From assembly GCA_949357655.1 (NCBI GenBank), contig CASHTG010000010.1, positions 930,001 through 994,000 on the forward strand: a stretch of DNA of 64,000 nt, written 5' to 3'. This document shows positions 11,652 through 23,018 of the stretch, piece after piece; position 1 is the first letter of the stretch; each line of letters starts with the position of its first letter. Source of the DNA: Parascedosporium putredinis. Lineage: Eukaryota > Ascomycota > Sordariomycetes > Microascales > Microascaceae. The position numbers and the translations under genes are program-made. The notes beneath the pieces were generated by a model. The model did not search any database. It had not been told where the DNA came from and saw only the letters and a list, made by a program, of their open reading frames with translations.

Positions 11652-14600
11652 GAAGAGGGAGAGAGAAGAGAGAGAGCCCCCTGGACGATTTAGTTTAAGC
11701 TTGGTCTTGCGATATCGACCGTATCTCCATCTTCAACCGGCATGGGCCAATATCATGAACAGAGCTTGAACTAAGCCACGCCTCCAGGAAGGGATTAGCC
11801 AACCAGAGGCGGCGAGAGTGTCTACCTAGATGCAGGTTCCAGTGCCATTCCTGGTGCCTAGGGCTGCCGAAACAGGGTCTCGCTGGTGCTAGTGCGGGGT
11901 AGCGTCGAGCTGGAGACGAGAGGTCACTATGTTCCCTATGATCCCTCCAGAGCTGCGTGGATGATCCAAAATGTTGATGGCTCACATGCTGGCGATGAAC
12001 CCGACAACGACAACTGGAATGCATCGCATCTTGAGACGAGATCCATTGGGACGAATGCGGATTGATCAGCGTCGGACAAACAGCAAACTCCACGTATCAA
12101 TTGGTCAAATTTTTCAACTGCTCATCTTGAAATCTCTCTCTCTCTCTCTCCCCAAACTACCCAGTGCGAGATTTGGATCTAGACCCAACATTTTAATGTA
12201 GAGAGCCGAACGCACCGCCACCGCCTCATTCTTAAAGCAATTTCAGCGCAACTTTTGCCGTGAGAGTGTCCATGCCTCTTAAGACAAGATCCCAGATGTT
12301 GAACATCCAATGTTCGCTTCCACCGCGGAACCCCTTGGCATATTTTCCATCCCTCCCAGCCTTCAATAAGCTAGGCAGGCGAATTGGAAAAAGGACGAGA
12401 AAATCCCTCATTCCTGTTCCGGCTCGCCGGTATTAGATGCACAGATCGCGAGACCAGCGCAGGGGACCAGAACTAGGCTTGTTCAAGATGCGGCGTCGAA
12501 CGAAACACGCAAGCCCCATCGCGCTGCACTTGATTACTCAGCCCAGCCGCAAGACACCAGCCGTGGCGCCGTTGTAATCAATCGCACTAGCCAGAATTAA
12601 CCCTGCCAGGCACGGGCGCCAGCAATGGCAATTCGGCTGCCTACCTTCCCTGAGGCCCAATCACGGTTAGCGGCGGGCGGCCTCCGGCGTGCCTGCGATT
12701 GCCTCCTGACCCATTGCTTCGGATCGAAGCTTTCAGTCCCTGGTCCGATATCCTTCGATCAACATAACTTCGATGCTACAGTAGCCATGAACCCATCCAG
12801 GATCAATTGAAGTTGAGCCAGCCAGATTGCGCTTAGTCTTCACAAAGTGCGTCTTGGCCAGAAGGCCCTGTATCAATCCCTGCCAGGAATATTCACTCTT
12901 CTCCCACTCTGTGAATCAGCTTCTTGCCTCCTTTTCCTTTTCTTCTCAAGACATATATAGGGTGATGACGCGTTCCCCAGAGCCTTCCCTGATATTCGTG
13001 GTGGATTAAACCCATCAACTCTCGGTGCTTCGTTAGCTTGTTCAAAGCCCAGCAGTGAAGAAACCTATACAGCAAATAGCAAGATCAATACTCAGGAAGG
13101 AGCGGCGGACGGCAAGCTGGCTGTCGGGGCTGCCATGGATCTTTCATCCATCCTTGGTTTGTGTGGGGCGGAAGGTTTCTCAAAACATTGATGTAATACA
13201 CTTGACATGGATGTAAATCGCAAATGACATCCAACCCAGCACACGATATGCCCTTCTTCACGTTCCACATCAGCAAGCTCAACCTCTATCAAAGAGAGAA
13301 GAAGTCAAGCACTGCCACCACATTCAGGAACCGTGGCTGGGAATGAGTGAAGGGTTTCTTTTCTTCCTCTCCCATTAATTCTTCGACCTTAAATTCAACC
13401 CCTGTCATGAAGACGTCCCTGAACTAAGGCGGCCACGCCACGCCGCGCCAGGGCCTCAGCCGCACCCCACGCGCATCTCAAGCAGGGACTGCAAAGAGGA
13501 GGAAGGCGGAAAAGGCCCTCGACATTCTTCGAGGTGATACATGATAGTCACCGAGCTAGCGCCATAACCTCGTCTTCGACCCTGCCATTGGAAGGGAAGT
13601 AGAAAAAGCATTCTCGTGGGGCCGGGCCTGAACTTGAGACGAACCCCAGGGCCAAAGGAAAGCGGAACCCGTGCGCACCAAGTGAAGGGATCGCAGAAGC
13701 AGGCCCGTCGCCTTGGAAGAAACTCTGGAGAGATGATCATTGAATGAATGTCGCAACCGGCGTCGAGCTTTTGCCCGAGCCGCATAGGTTTGCCTGTCAA
13801 TTCTGAGCGTGGCACAGTTGGATAGTAAATAAGTCCGGCTGTTCTATTTAGTATACTTGACAAGCTTCTAGGAGCTTAACCAACTGATCAGTCACATTCC
13901 TCTCCAGTTCTTCTTTGCTGGGCCAAGGTGAAACTGATACTCCAGAGGGCCCGGGGCGGCGAGTTGAGCTCGCTGACCCAGGCTTGGGGACAGGCCGCCT
14001 TGTCCCAGTCCGGTACATCTACGTGTATGAATCAAGGCACGCTATCACGTGGGCTTTCCTTGATGAACCCTCATCCTCCAAAACTCCAAAGCCGGTCGAA
14101 GGTGAGGGGGATGATGCCGCTGAGAATCGAAGGACCTGCGTATTTTCCAAACACTACTTATCTATTAATGGGGGTCGTTTGACTAACTTACACCATCAAT
14201 ATACCTCCCCGAAACTATCCATGGATTCCATGCTTTGCAAGTTCTGTCTAGCGTGGTTTCTCAGGTCTAGGAAGCCCAGGTTTGTGATAAGGCACCACTT
14301 ACGATGGATAAGGCATTCACAGGCCATCACTTATGGGTTTCCACGTCGCCTGGCGGCTGACCTCAACCTCTTATACCCTACGAACCTGGTCCGTACATGT
14401 AGATCAAGGATTATCAATGTTACTACTAGTTCTAAATAGAACAAAACTATCCAAAGCGAGTTGTCAGGCTGTCTCATGAGAATGATTGAGGCCATTTCCG
14501 ATCATCAAGCCAACCTTTTGGTATCGCCATGCACGTTATGACACCAAGTCTCTGTTAGGCACACATGGCTGTGCCCAATGTACCAGGGCTACCATACATC

Positions 14601-14704
14601 GACGTGGTACACGAAGCTGCATGCAGGGCTCAGCTGCCACCAATATCGAGTGTGAGTCGATGGCAAGGCTGCGCTGCAAGAACGATCCATTGGATGGATG
14701 AGGG
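11652..14704. other. Intergenic region before the NLR gene
   Basis: No gene can be supported. A (TC)9 run lies at 12133-12150. Around 14280-14340 there are near-repeats of GATAAGGCA and CACTTA(C/T)G. The open frame at about 13915-14439 has no family features. Confidence 0.4.
12133..12150. repeat. (TC)9 microsatellite
   Basis: Nine uninterrupted TC dinucleotides in intergenic DNA. Confidence 0.8.
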
Positions 14705-14727
14705 GAGGGGTTGACATCCAACCCCTC
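14705..14727. repeat. 9-bp inverted repeat upstream of the NLR gene
   Basis: GAGGGGTTG at 14705-14713 and CAACCCCTC at 14719-14727 are perfect inverted copies separated by five bases, 163 bp upstream of the NLR ATG. It may be a dimeric regulator site or a hairpin in the leader. The core resembles the CCCCT stress element on both strands. Confidence 0.5.
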
Positions 14728-14889
14728 ATTTCACTCTGCCTCTTTTTTCATCTCAAAATCCGCTCCTTAGCTCTTGTCACGATATATGTACTCACAGTCC
14801 CTATGTTGTTTCTATGAAACTAGCCCAAAGATTTTCGAGCGGAAGCCGTACAACACAACACCAAAACTACCTCCCCACGATTCCCAACA

Positions 14890-17800
14890 ATGGCATCTCC
14901 TGCATCAAAGGTGACCGTGGGATGGATTGCCCCTATGGCGATTGAACTGACGCCTGTGCTTGCAATGCTTGAGGAGCGTATCCAGGTTTCAATACCTGGA
15001 GATACTGTCATGTATCACGTCGGGAAGATATATAATCACTGGGTCGCGGTGGCTGTCTGCCCACGCATCGGTACCAACCCGGCGGCTACAACATCCGAAA
15101 ACCTGGGCAGATCCTTTCCCAATATCAAATACTATCTAGTAGTTGGTATAGCGGGAGGTGTCCCCAGGTATGGTGTGGATCTGCGGGAACAGATTGTCCT
15201 GGGCGATGTCATTGTCGGCTACCCCGAGTGGAGAGAAGGCGGGACTATACATTATGAGCACGGCGTGTTCGAAGAGAACGGCAATTTCTCGCATTCCGGC
15301 CATACCCTTCATGCAGATTCTGCTCTTCTCAGCGCAGTAAACAATCTTCGTGCTAACCACGACCTAATCCCGGGAACAAGCATCCCCACATATCTACGTG
15401 AAGCCCGCCAAAACATACAACCGCTCGGCTCGCAGGACTTTTTTGATCCAGGGAAAGTTGGGATTTCCTTTTCCCCAATAACTATCACCATGAAGATCTC
15501 AGAAAGTCTTGCGACAAGATCTGCGACATGACCCGATCAGAACGACGAGAGGACCGGGGCACTAGAGCAATTCGGACTACCGATACACCTCATATCCACT
15601 ACGGGACCATCGGCTCCGGCAATGCGCTTATAAAATCAAGCGAGAAGCGCGACCAGCTTTACAAAGACTATAACATACTCTGCGTTGAGATGGAAGCTGC
15701 TGGTATCGTGGCTGGGAAGCAGGCACTGGTAATCCGTGGGATCTGTGACTATGCCGACTCACATAAGAATAAGAGCTGGCAAAGGTATGCTGCTGCCACT
15801 GCAGCGGCATATGCAAAGGAGCTCTTGTCACTTGTGCCAACACCAGATATAGGTAAGGCGGCCTCACTTGGCACATTTTGTGACCTATTAGGTCATTCCA
15901 CTAACACTTTGACTTTCTCAAGTCTCAAACCCGCCCCAACCTCCTCAAGAGGTATCTAAAGCCGTGAACGACTGCCTGAAATCCCTCGCCTTCGCCGGTA
16001 TGGATTCCAGATTCATTGGCGTCGAGACTGCTACCTATGGAACTCTCGAATGGCTTGTTCAACACCAAGCATATAAAGATTGGATCAACCGCGATCAAGG
16101 GCTTCTATGGGTCAAGGGAAAACCAGGTTCCGGAAAGTCTACACTGCTGAAATATGCGGTCGGTCAGCTACTCCCCCAGACAAAGGACTTGGTCGTGCAG
16201 TTTTTCTTCCATGGCCGCGGCGACCTTCTCCAGAAGTCTCCTGTCGGTTTCCTTCGATCTATCCTCCATCAAGTTGTCAGCATGACCCCTACAGCATTAC
16301 CTGAGCTTATTTCAACTTTTGAGAAAAGGCTGGGGCAGATCGGCCCCCACGGTGAAAATTGGGAGTGGCATGAAAATGAGTTGAAGAACTTCTTCCAGCT
16401 ATCTCTCCCTAGGGTCCTTAAAGATTACGCGCTATGGCTTTATGTCGACGCTTTAGATGAATGTGGAGAGAGCAATGCGGTAGATTTATTTGAATGGTTA
16501 CAAGACTTGCTCCCGCTCCAGCCTCAGGACTCGCACTTCCATCTCTTCGTCACTTGTCGCCACTACCCTATCCTCCACCTTTCTGCAGATTTCGAAATCT
16601 GCCTAGAGAAAGAGAACGGGTCCGATATCTCTACTTATGTTAGAACCCAATTCTCAGGGCTATCTCGATCGCTTGATTCTTCGATACAAGCGCTAATCTC
16701 CGGCCATGCTTCTGGAGTGTTCCTGTGGGCTCGCCTCGTGGTTAAAACGGCGAAGCTTCTTTCTCAGAAGGGTTACCGTCTAAAAGGATCAAGAACGAAA
16801 TCTCAAAGATTCCCAAGGACCTTGACACCCTCTACCAAGAGATGATTAGTGGCATGGACGAAGAATCGCTAAAACTTATTCGATGGATATGTTTTGCCCA
16901 GAAGCCGTTATCTCTCGAAGAAATGTGCTGGGCAATGACGATTGACACAGATTCCAACATGGAATCGATCCAAGCCTATCAGGACGCAGAAAGCATCTAT
17001 GACAGTAAAAGTATGAAGGCACAAGTCAACGAGCTGAGCCATGGTCTCGCTGAGGTTTCCTCGTCGGCAAATCACGACATGATCCAGTTTATCCATCAAT
17101 CCGTCAAGGACTACTTCTGTGAAAATGGTTTACTGGAGCTTGGCAAACGGTGGGCTTCTACTGAAAACGCCGCTGGAGCCGCCCATCGCCAGTTAGCCAT
17201 GGTGTGCATACGATATCTCCATCTAGAGGAGATCCATAAGCCCGCGCATGATAAGTCCTCTGAGTATCCTTTCTTAGAGTATGCTACTACTCGCTGGATA
17301 AAGCATTGTATACATGTTGAGAAGATGGGCGTCGAACAGCATGACCTTATCCAACTCCTCGGTGCACCATCAAGCCGGTTCATCGGGCAATGGGTAGATA
17401 TCTACAATACACAGTGGGGTTGGTGGTATGACTGCCCTTCTCTAGAAACTGGTCTAGTTCACATACTGGCGGCGTCTGGACTCTTACGGGCCCTGATCTC
17501 TATCAAAGATAGATGGGGTGAAATGCTAGACTACGACGAAAGTGATGGTGATAATCGTACGCCGCTGTCATTGGCAGCTGAGAATGGCCACGAAGGCATC
17601 GTCAAGCTACTACTAGACACACAGAACGTCGATATCGATTCAAAAATTAATAGTAGTCGCACACCGCTATCATGGGCAGCTGGGAATGGCCACGAAGGCA
17701 TCGTCAAGCTACTACTAGACACACAGAACGTCGATATCGATTCAAAATGTAATAGTAGTCGCACACCGCTATCATGGGCAGCTGAGAATGGCCACGAAGG

Positions 17801-18980
17801 CATCGTCAAGCTACTACTAGACACACAGAGCGTCGATATCGATTCAAAATGTAATAGTAGTCGCACACCGCTATCATGGGCAGCTGAGAATGGCCACGAA
17901 GGCATCGTCAAGCTACTACTAGACACACAGAGCGTCGATATCGATTCAAAGGATGCTGAATATAGTCAGACACCGCTATCATGGGCAGCTGAGAATGGCC
18001 ACGAAGGCATCGTCAAGCTACTACTAGACACACAGAACGTCGATATCGATTCAAAGGATGCTAAATATAGTCAGACACCGCTATCATGGGCAGCTGAGAA
18101 TGGCCACGAAGGCATCGTCAAGCTACTACTAGACACACAGAGCGTCGATATCGATTCAAAATGTAATAGTAGTCGCACACCGCTATCATGGGCAGCTGAG
18201 AATGGCCACGAGGGCATCGTCAAGCTACTACTAGACACACAGAGCGTCGATATCGATTCAAAGGATGCTGAATATAGTCAGACACCGCTATCATGGGCAG
18301 CTGAGAATGGCCACGAAGGCATCGTCAAGCTACTACTAGACACACAGAGCGTCGATATCGATTCAAAATGTAATAGTAGTCGCACACCGCTATCATGGGC
18401 AGCTGAGAATGGCCACGAGGGCATCGTCAAGCTACTACTAGACACACAGAGCGTCGATATCGATTCAAAGGATGCTGAATATAGTCAGACACCGCTATCA
18501 TGGGCAGCTAGGAATGGCCACGAAGGCATCGTCAAGCTACTACTAGACACACAGAGCGTCGATATCGATTCAAAGGATGCTGAATATGGTCAGACACCGC
18601 TATCATGGGCAGCTAAGAATGGCCACGAAGGCATCGTCAAGCTACTACTAGACACACAGAACGTCGATATCGATTCAAAGGATGCTAAATATAGTCAGAC
18701 ACCGCTATCATGGGCAGCTGAGAATGGCCACGAGGGCATCGTCAAGCTACTACTAGACACACAGAGCGTCGATATCGATTCAAAGGATGCTGAATATGGT
18801 CAGACACCGCTATCATGGGCAGCTAAGAATGGCCACGAAGGCATCGTCAAGCTACTACTAGACACACAGAACGTCGATATCGATTCAACGGATAACAGTG
18901 GTCGCACGCCGCTATCATGGGCAGATAAGAATGACCACGAGGGCATAGTCAAGCTCCTAAAGTCGACAGGACATCAATAG
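14890..18980 (+). CDS. Fungal NLR: PNP_UDP-like domain, NACHT, ankyrin repeats (1,340 aa)
   Basis: Two exons (14890-15852 and 15923-18980) join through a 70-bp phase-1 intron. Residues 8-320 are a nucleoside-phosphorylase/uridine-phosphorylase-like domain, with VGWIAPMAIELTPVLAML, VVGIAGGVPRYG and CVEMEAAGIVAGKQALVIRG, then DYADSHKNKSWQ. A NACHT ATPase follows: Walker A GKPGSGKST at about 387-395, Walker B LWLYVDALDECGE, and a sensor-like VTCRHYP. Next is a winged-helix/linker region, then 14 ankyrin units from about residue 868 to the end. Known fungal NLRs of this architecture act, or are thought to act, in heterokaryon incompatibility and non-self recognition: repeats sense, NACHT oligomerises, the N-domain acts. 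Two single-base losses at G runs (near 15464 and 16771) break the frame. Restoring each gives an exact multiple of three. Everything else, including catalytic motifs and the stop, is intact, so I read it as a live gene. Confidence 0.9.
17559..18977 (+). repeat. Ankyrin-coding tandem array, 14 units of 102/105 bp
   Basis: Thirteen full units plus a shortened last one share the core TPLSWAAENGHEGIVKLLLD. Units come in two lengths: 34 residues ending CNSSR (or INSSR, TDNSGR) and 35 residues ending DAEYSQ, DAKYSQ or DAEYGQ. Nearly all variation falls at one site in the first helix/turn (E/G/R/K before NG), at an N/S position after DTQ, and in the loop. Nucleotide identity between units is near complete elsewhere, including silent sites, which indicates recent duplication or gene conversion. 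Confidence 0.95.
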
Positions 18981-19662
18981 CACGCGACGACAGCTGACTT
19001 CCAACTTCACTTCCTACAACCTACCGCGCTTGCAGCCTGTGGTTCATGATGATTGACCCTCCTATCTGCACTTCTTCCCAGTACAATTCCATTGTTCTAG
19101 TCTCAGTCTTGGGTCGCGGGAGAATCGCATGGATCCATGTACAACAGATGAATTCGACCTGTGCCACTCCTACTAAGCTCATCTTTATGTCCATCACTTC
19201 CTCCCGAACGAGATCTTCATTGTTTTTCCTAATCTTCCTTCTTAGTGCAAAGGAGGGATGTAGCTACAATCCCAACGCGACATTCATCAATCGAGTACAA
19301 GAGCCGACATGTCCATTGTATACTTGGATGTAACAATGAAAACAGACCCGGAGTAGCCCAAAGCCCAAACCACGATCCATGAGGGAGATGTTGACTGGGT
19401 TGTATCAAATTAGGCTCGTGTGTTTGTCTCTTCGTCTCCAAAGTACCATCAGGACTCTTTGTCCTCAACTTGCGGTGCTGGGTGATGCTGTGTGACTACA
19501 TGTACGGTCAATCAATCACATGAACAGACTAATGGAAGTCCGCTCGATCTCGAAATTACATCATGCACCACATCAACGCACCCGACTCACTACGCTTCCA
19601 TGTAGACATGAAAGCCCACCGCAGAATTCAAATCCGTCCTGTTCCTTTTATAATTTGAAACC
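18981..19662. other. Intergenic region after the NLR gene
   Basis: This holds the 3' end of the NLR gene and the upstream region of the phosphotransferase-like gene. The short frames here show no recognisable features. I looked for a missing N-lobe of the next gene and did not find it. Confidence 0.4.
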
Positions 19663-20676
19663 ATGGCCCAGTCAGAGGACGCAGCCCTACACGCGCTCGG
19701 CGCAACCGGAGTCCTTTCCCACCTTCCGGCTCAAGGACCAGTCACCGTCCTTTCCCTCAACGAACAAGATCCAGGGCCTCCCACCGGCACGGCGCAGGAC
19801 ACAAGTCCGCTTTTAACCCTCTGGGAGCTCCTTTCTCCGAGCGCATGCAGCAAAATCCCAGAATCCGACATCAGTCCCTTTTTCTCAAGACTCGGAGAGC
19901 GCATCGGCCGGTTTTTCGTCGGGGTCCACTCTGCAGAGACGTCCACCAAACTCGCCAACGACCCCGCAGTCGCGAAAACGCTCCTCACCAACGACGACCG
20001 AACCCCGCCTCTAGTAACACAAGTCGCCATTGTCCCCATCCTCAGCCGCCTCGAAGAGTTCTCCATCCCCCACGCCGAAACCGTGCACGCGCGCATCACC
20101 AACGCCTATCGCGCGCCGCCCACGCTTCCGCGCTTCTCGCTGGGCGATCTCCACCCGGGGTGCATTCTCGCCGAGCCGTGGAGCGAGGGGTCTCGTACGC
20201 GGCGGGTGAGACGCGTCCGTTGGCGGTGGTGGATTGGCAGTTTGCGCGGCTGGGGCGGGCCGGGGTCGACGGCGATATTGCGCAGCTTCTCGCCGGGGTC
20301 CGGGCTCACATGCTGAGCGTGGAGGACGTGGTTCCGGCGGCGTCGTACCGGGCGGGGAGAGCGTTTGTGGACGGGCTGGTGAGGGCGTATGCGGAGGGTG
20401 CGGATTTCAACGCGCCGGGCGAAGTGGAGGTCGAGGCGAGGTTCGCGCTGCTGCGGGAGACGATGATTCGGCACGGGAGGGAGTTAATTAATGTGGCGTA
20501 CGGGCGAAAGGGGAGTGGATCGGGGGCGATGAGTCGCGGAGGAAGATGGTGGCCAAGGGGGCTTGGTATGTGAGGAAGGCGGGGGATGGGGTTGGGGAGT
20601 TGAGGGGGAGGAGAATTGGGCGGCGCTGCGGGAGGGGGACGATGGATTCCTTTTGGGGCTGTTTTTGTTGGAGTAG
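19663..20676 (+). CDS. Aminoglycoside phosphotransferase/choline-kinase-like protein without N-lobe (about 338 aa, frameshifted)
   Basis: From the ATG at 19663 the protein reads MAQSEDAALHALGATGVLS. Toward the middle it has FSLGDLHPGCIL, the Brenner-type catalytic loop of APH/CHK-like kinases, with Cys where Asn is usual. VVDWQFARLGRAGVDGDIAQ then supplies the metal-binding Asp of the DFG-equivalent strand. The C-terminal helices follow (ALLRETMIRHGRELI, MVAKGAWYVRKAGDG) and it ends FLLGLFLLE. Three one-base losses break the frame, at G runs near 20190, 20520 and 20605; adding them gives 339 codons. The family normally begins with a nucleotide-binding N-lobe; here the match starts after it. 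Together with the Asn-to-Cys change in the catalytic loop, this suggests a catalytically impaired or degenerate member, unless an upstream exon was missed. Confidence 0.6.
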
Positions 20677-20961
20677 GTAGGTGGACGGAGGGTGCGTGAT
20701 CAATGGGTCGGAAGCCCTGTGTAGAGGTATGGGAACTAGATTGGGCTGGATGGGGAGAGGGTGTTGCGTTTCGCGTTTTGAGGGTTCAGCGTCACATGCG
20801 AGGATGAGGTGTTGGGCGCGAGCCTCGATATACGTTGGGCTATGAGGTCCAGACGATAAACCTTTGCTTGAAAAGTTTGAGCGTCATTTACACCAGACTT
20901 ATGGCATTGAGGCACGACGCTTCACTCTGGAGACGAGGATCGATTTGAGGACCCAATGCCT
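20677..20961. other. Short intergenic region
   Basis: Spacer between the phosphotransferase-like gene and the TATA box of the membrane protein gene. Nothing else seen. Confidence 0.4.
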
Positions 20962-20970
20962 TATATAAAA
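20962..20970 (+). promoter_or_regulatory. TATA box of the Cys-rich membrane protein gene
   Basis: TATATAAAA lies 142 bp before the ATG at 21112. The leader between is rich in CT and ends ACACG before the ATG. Because the TATA box would be transcribed as leader otherwise, the more upstream in-frame ATG at 20956 is unlikely to be the start. Confidence 0.55.
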
Positions 20971-21111
20971 GTCCGCTCTCCCACAGGCCGCAGTCGAGCC
21001 TTTTCATCTTCCCTTCCCACACTTGGAATATCCTTACCACATCCAATATTTACTCCTTCCTCCCTCCTTCCTCCCTCTACAAACCATCATCTCAAACCTT
21101 GGAGTGACACG

Positions 21112-21929
21112 ATGAGGATAGACACCAAGGAACCAGCCACGTCCACCGGGACCGATGTCCCTACGGAACCCCGGCACCCAAGACGACCTCCTTCCATCAC
21201 GGACATGGCCCCCGAAATCTCGGAATCCTTTACCTTTGTGGAACTCTTCAACTCGGAAACCCCCAACGCCACAAGCGAATCCGCTCCCTCTCCCGGCACC
21301 CCGCCTCCCGGCCCCATCGCCGCGGAGACCGAAAGAATCTCCACCGCCCTAAAAGTCCTCGTCTTCACCCTCGCCGTATTCTTCGCCATCCCCGGCATCC
21401 TCACCATCGGCCGCCTCGCCGACCCCCACCCCTGGCTCCACGACATCACCAGCACCACCAGAGCCAACACCAACATCCACAGAATCACCCCCGCAACAAC
21501 GCCACCGTCCCCGTCCCCGCCTCCACACCCACCATCCACAACCCGTACCCTTCCTACCGCGCCTCGCACGAGCGCATCCTCGCCTCCCACCAGTGCTACC
21601 CGACCTACCGCGCCGCCCAGCGCGCCCTGCACGACGACCACCGGTGCTTCGCCGCCTACCGCGCGGAGCTCGCGGTCGTCAAGTCCTCGCAGGCCGGTTG
21701 CAAGTACGTTTGCCCGCGCAGCCGGGGCGGCGTGGCCGGGGGCGCGACGGTGCACGATAACGCGGACTGCGGGCGGTGTCTCGTGGATCTGGAGCGGCGG
21801 GTCGTCGCGGTGCGGCGGGGGTTGGAGATGTGCGAGCGGTCGCTGCAGCAGGCGTTGGCGGGGGTGGAGAGGGAGTTTGAGGTTTGCGAGGAGGATTATG
21901 AGAGGGAGATGGAGGGTTTGGGGAAATAA
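21112..21929 (+). CDS. Single-pass membrane protein with Cys-rich luminal/extracellular region (272 aa, one frameshift)
   Basis: Residues 1-75 are hydrophilic and Pro/Ser/Thr-rich. One hydrophobic helix (LKVLVFTLAVFFAIPGILTI, about 80-99) follows. After a one-base loss in a run of C near 21490 the frame continues as RNNATVPVP, then HQCYPTYRAAQRALHDDHRCF, GCKYVCP, DCGRCLVDLERRVVAVRRGL, and a helical acidic end EREMEGLGK. Eight cysteines, several in CxxxC/CxxC spacing, lie after the helix, together with an N-glycosylation site (NNAT). This implies a type II topology with an oxidised outer domain. The spacing of Tyr/Arg/Ala-rich helices suggests a helical hairpin bundle. I do not recognise the family. 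Codon bias toward G/C third positions runs through both halves, supporting a single gene. Confidence 0.65.
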
Positions 21930-22738
21930 GCTTCACGGCGGGTTTTGTGGGCAATAGGAGATGTATAAGATGGACTGTTTACTAGGGTAGTGATTCTGGT
22001 CTCTAGATATACGACAAGCAAAGCAACATATCCATGGCGGTTGAGTGTAAGCCGAATACCATGGGAAGAGCGTGCCGCTGAAGCTAGATACACACTCTCA
22101 GACCTCCTCTCCGAACTACAGATTGAATCAATCTTTTTTTTTCTTCCCTTTCCGTCTTCCGCACCTTTCCAAGGTAGTAGTCACCTCCCGCCCGCATCAG
22201 AGATGAGATCGACAAGCAGCCCAGCACGAATCGGGCTGGATGAAGGAAGCCTGCCAGCGCGCCACCCATCCATACCCCCTGTCATGACGTATGAGGATCT
22301 CCCTCGCTATCCCGCTTCCGCTGCGAACCAAGCCAACTTGCCCACCTAGCCACGCGAAAGACGGAAAAAGGCGCTGGTTAGCGTCGAGTCGGCAAGGTCT
22401 CAGCCACTTTTTCTTTTGGAAAAGGAAGCCAAAACTCTTGGCGCAATCATACCGGGCAGTTCCAGGGCCAAACCACACGCTCGGCCAAAATTTAAGCCGC
22501 GATTATTGCAAGCACAAAACCACCCCCGCGATCTCTAACAGACGCTAAGGATGCAACCTCGCGACGCTCGAAACCGCTAGTGCGGGTTATTCCTGGAAGG
22601 CTGAGCGCTGGAAATTGAAAGGGATCGACCTGTCGAGCCTCTTTTCCGATCTTTTTCTTGATGTTTTGCCTTGTTTGGTCACGGCGAGATGAGGGAGGGG
22701 GTTTTGTTTTGTGCTTAAAGTGAGCTAGTCGTTGAGGT
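21930..22738. other. Intergenic region
   Basis: No supported gene. It separates the Cys-rich membrane protein from the first small paralogue. Confidence 0.4.
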
Positions 22739-22746
22739 TATATATA
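22739..22746 (+). promoter_or_regulatory. Possible TATA box of the first small membrane-protein paralogue
   Basis: TATATATA at 273 bp upstream of the ATG at 23019. The spacing is on the long side, so a weaker downstream start element may also be used. Confidence 0.4.
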
Positions 22747-23018
22747 CGTGCATCGCCCAACATGTAGGTCGTCGAGGACGAGTGATGCCCTAGCAGTCTC
22801 GATACCCTTGAACGTTAGATTATCTTCTCGGTCTCACGCCCTCCGGCCCCGGCCACTTCTTCTCTCTCGCGAACACCTCCGAACCCGTATTCCCGTCCAT
22901 AAATCCGCCGCTCGGCTGTAACTCCAACGCCCAGACGAACACACACACGCACCGCAACCACATTACTCCATCACCCCCACAGGACCAACACCGGGAAGCC
23001 AGACACTCAAAAGTCACC

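Noticed and set aside
13915..14439. 174-codon open frame before the NLR gene
   Set aside because: No family features, no codon bias, and composition like the surrounding intergenic DNA.
17559..18977. Regular 102/105-bp repeats considered as a CRISPR-like or satellite array
   Set aside because: They keep one reading frame and encode canonical ankyrin units, with no unique spacers.
20956..21111. Upstream in-frame ATG of the Cys-rich membrane protein
   Set aside because: The TATA box at 20962-20970 lies after it, so transcription would start downstream of this ATG.
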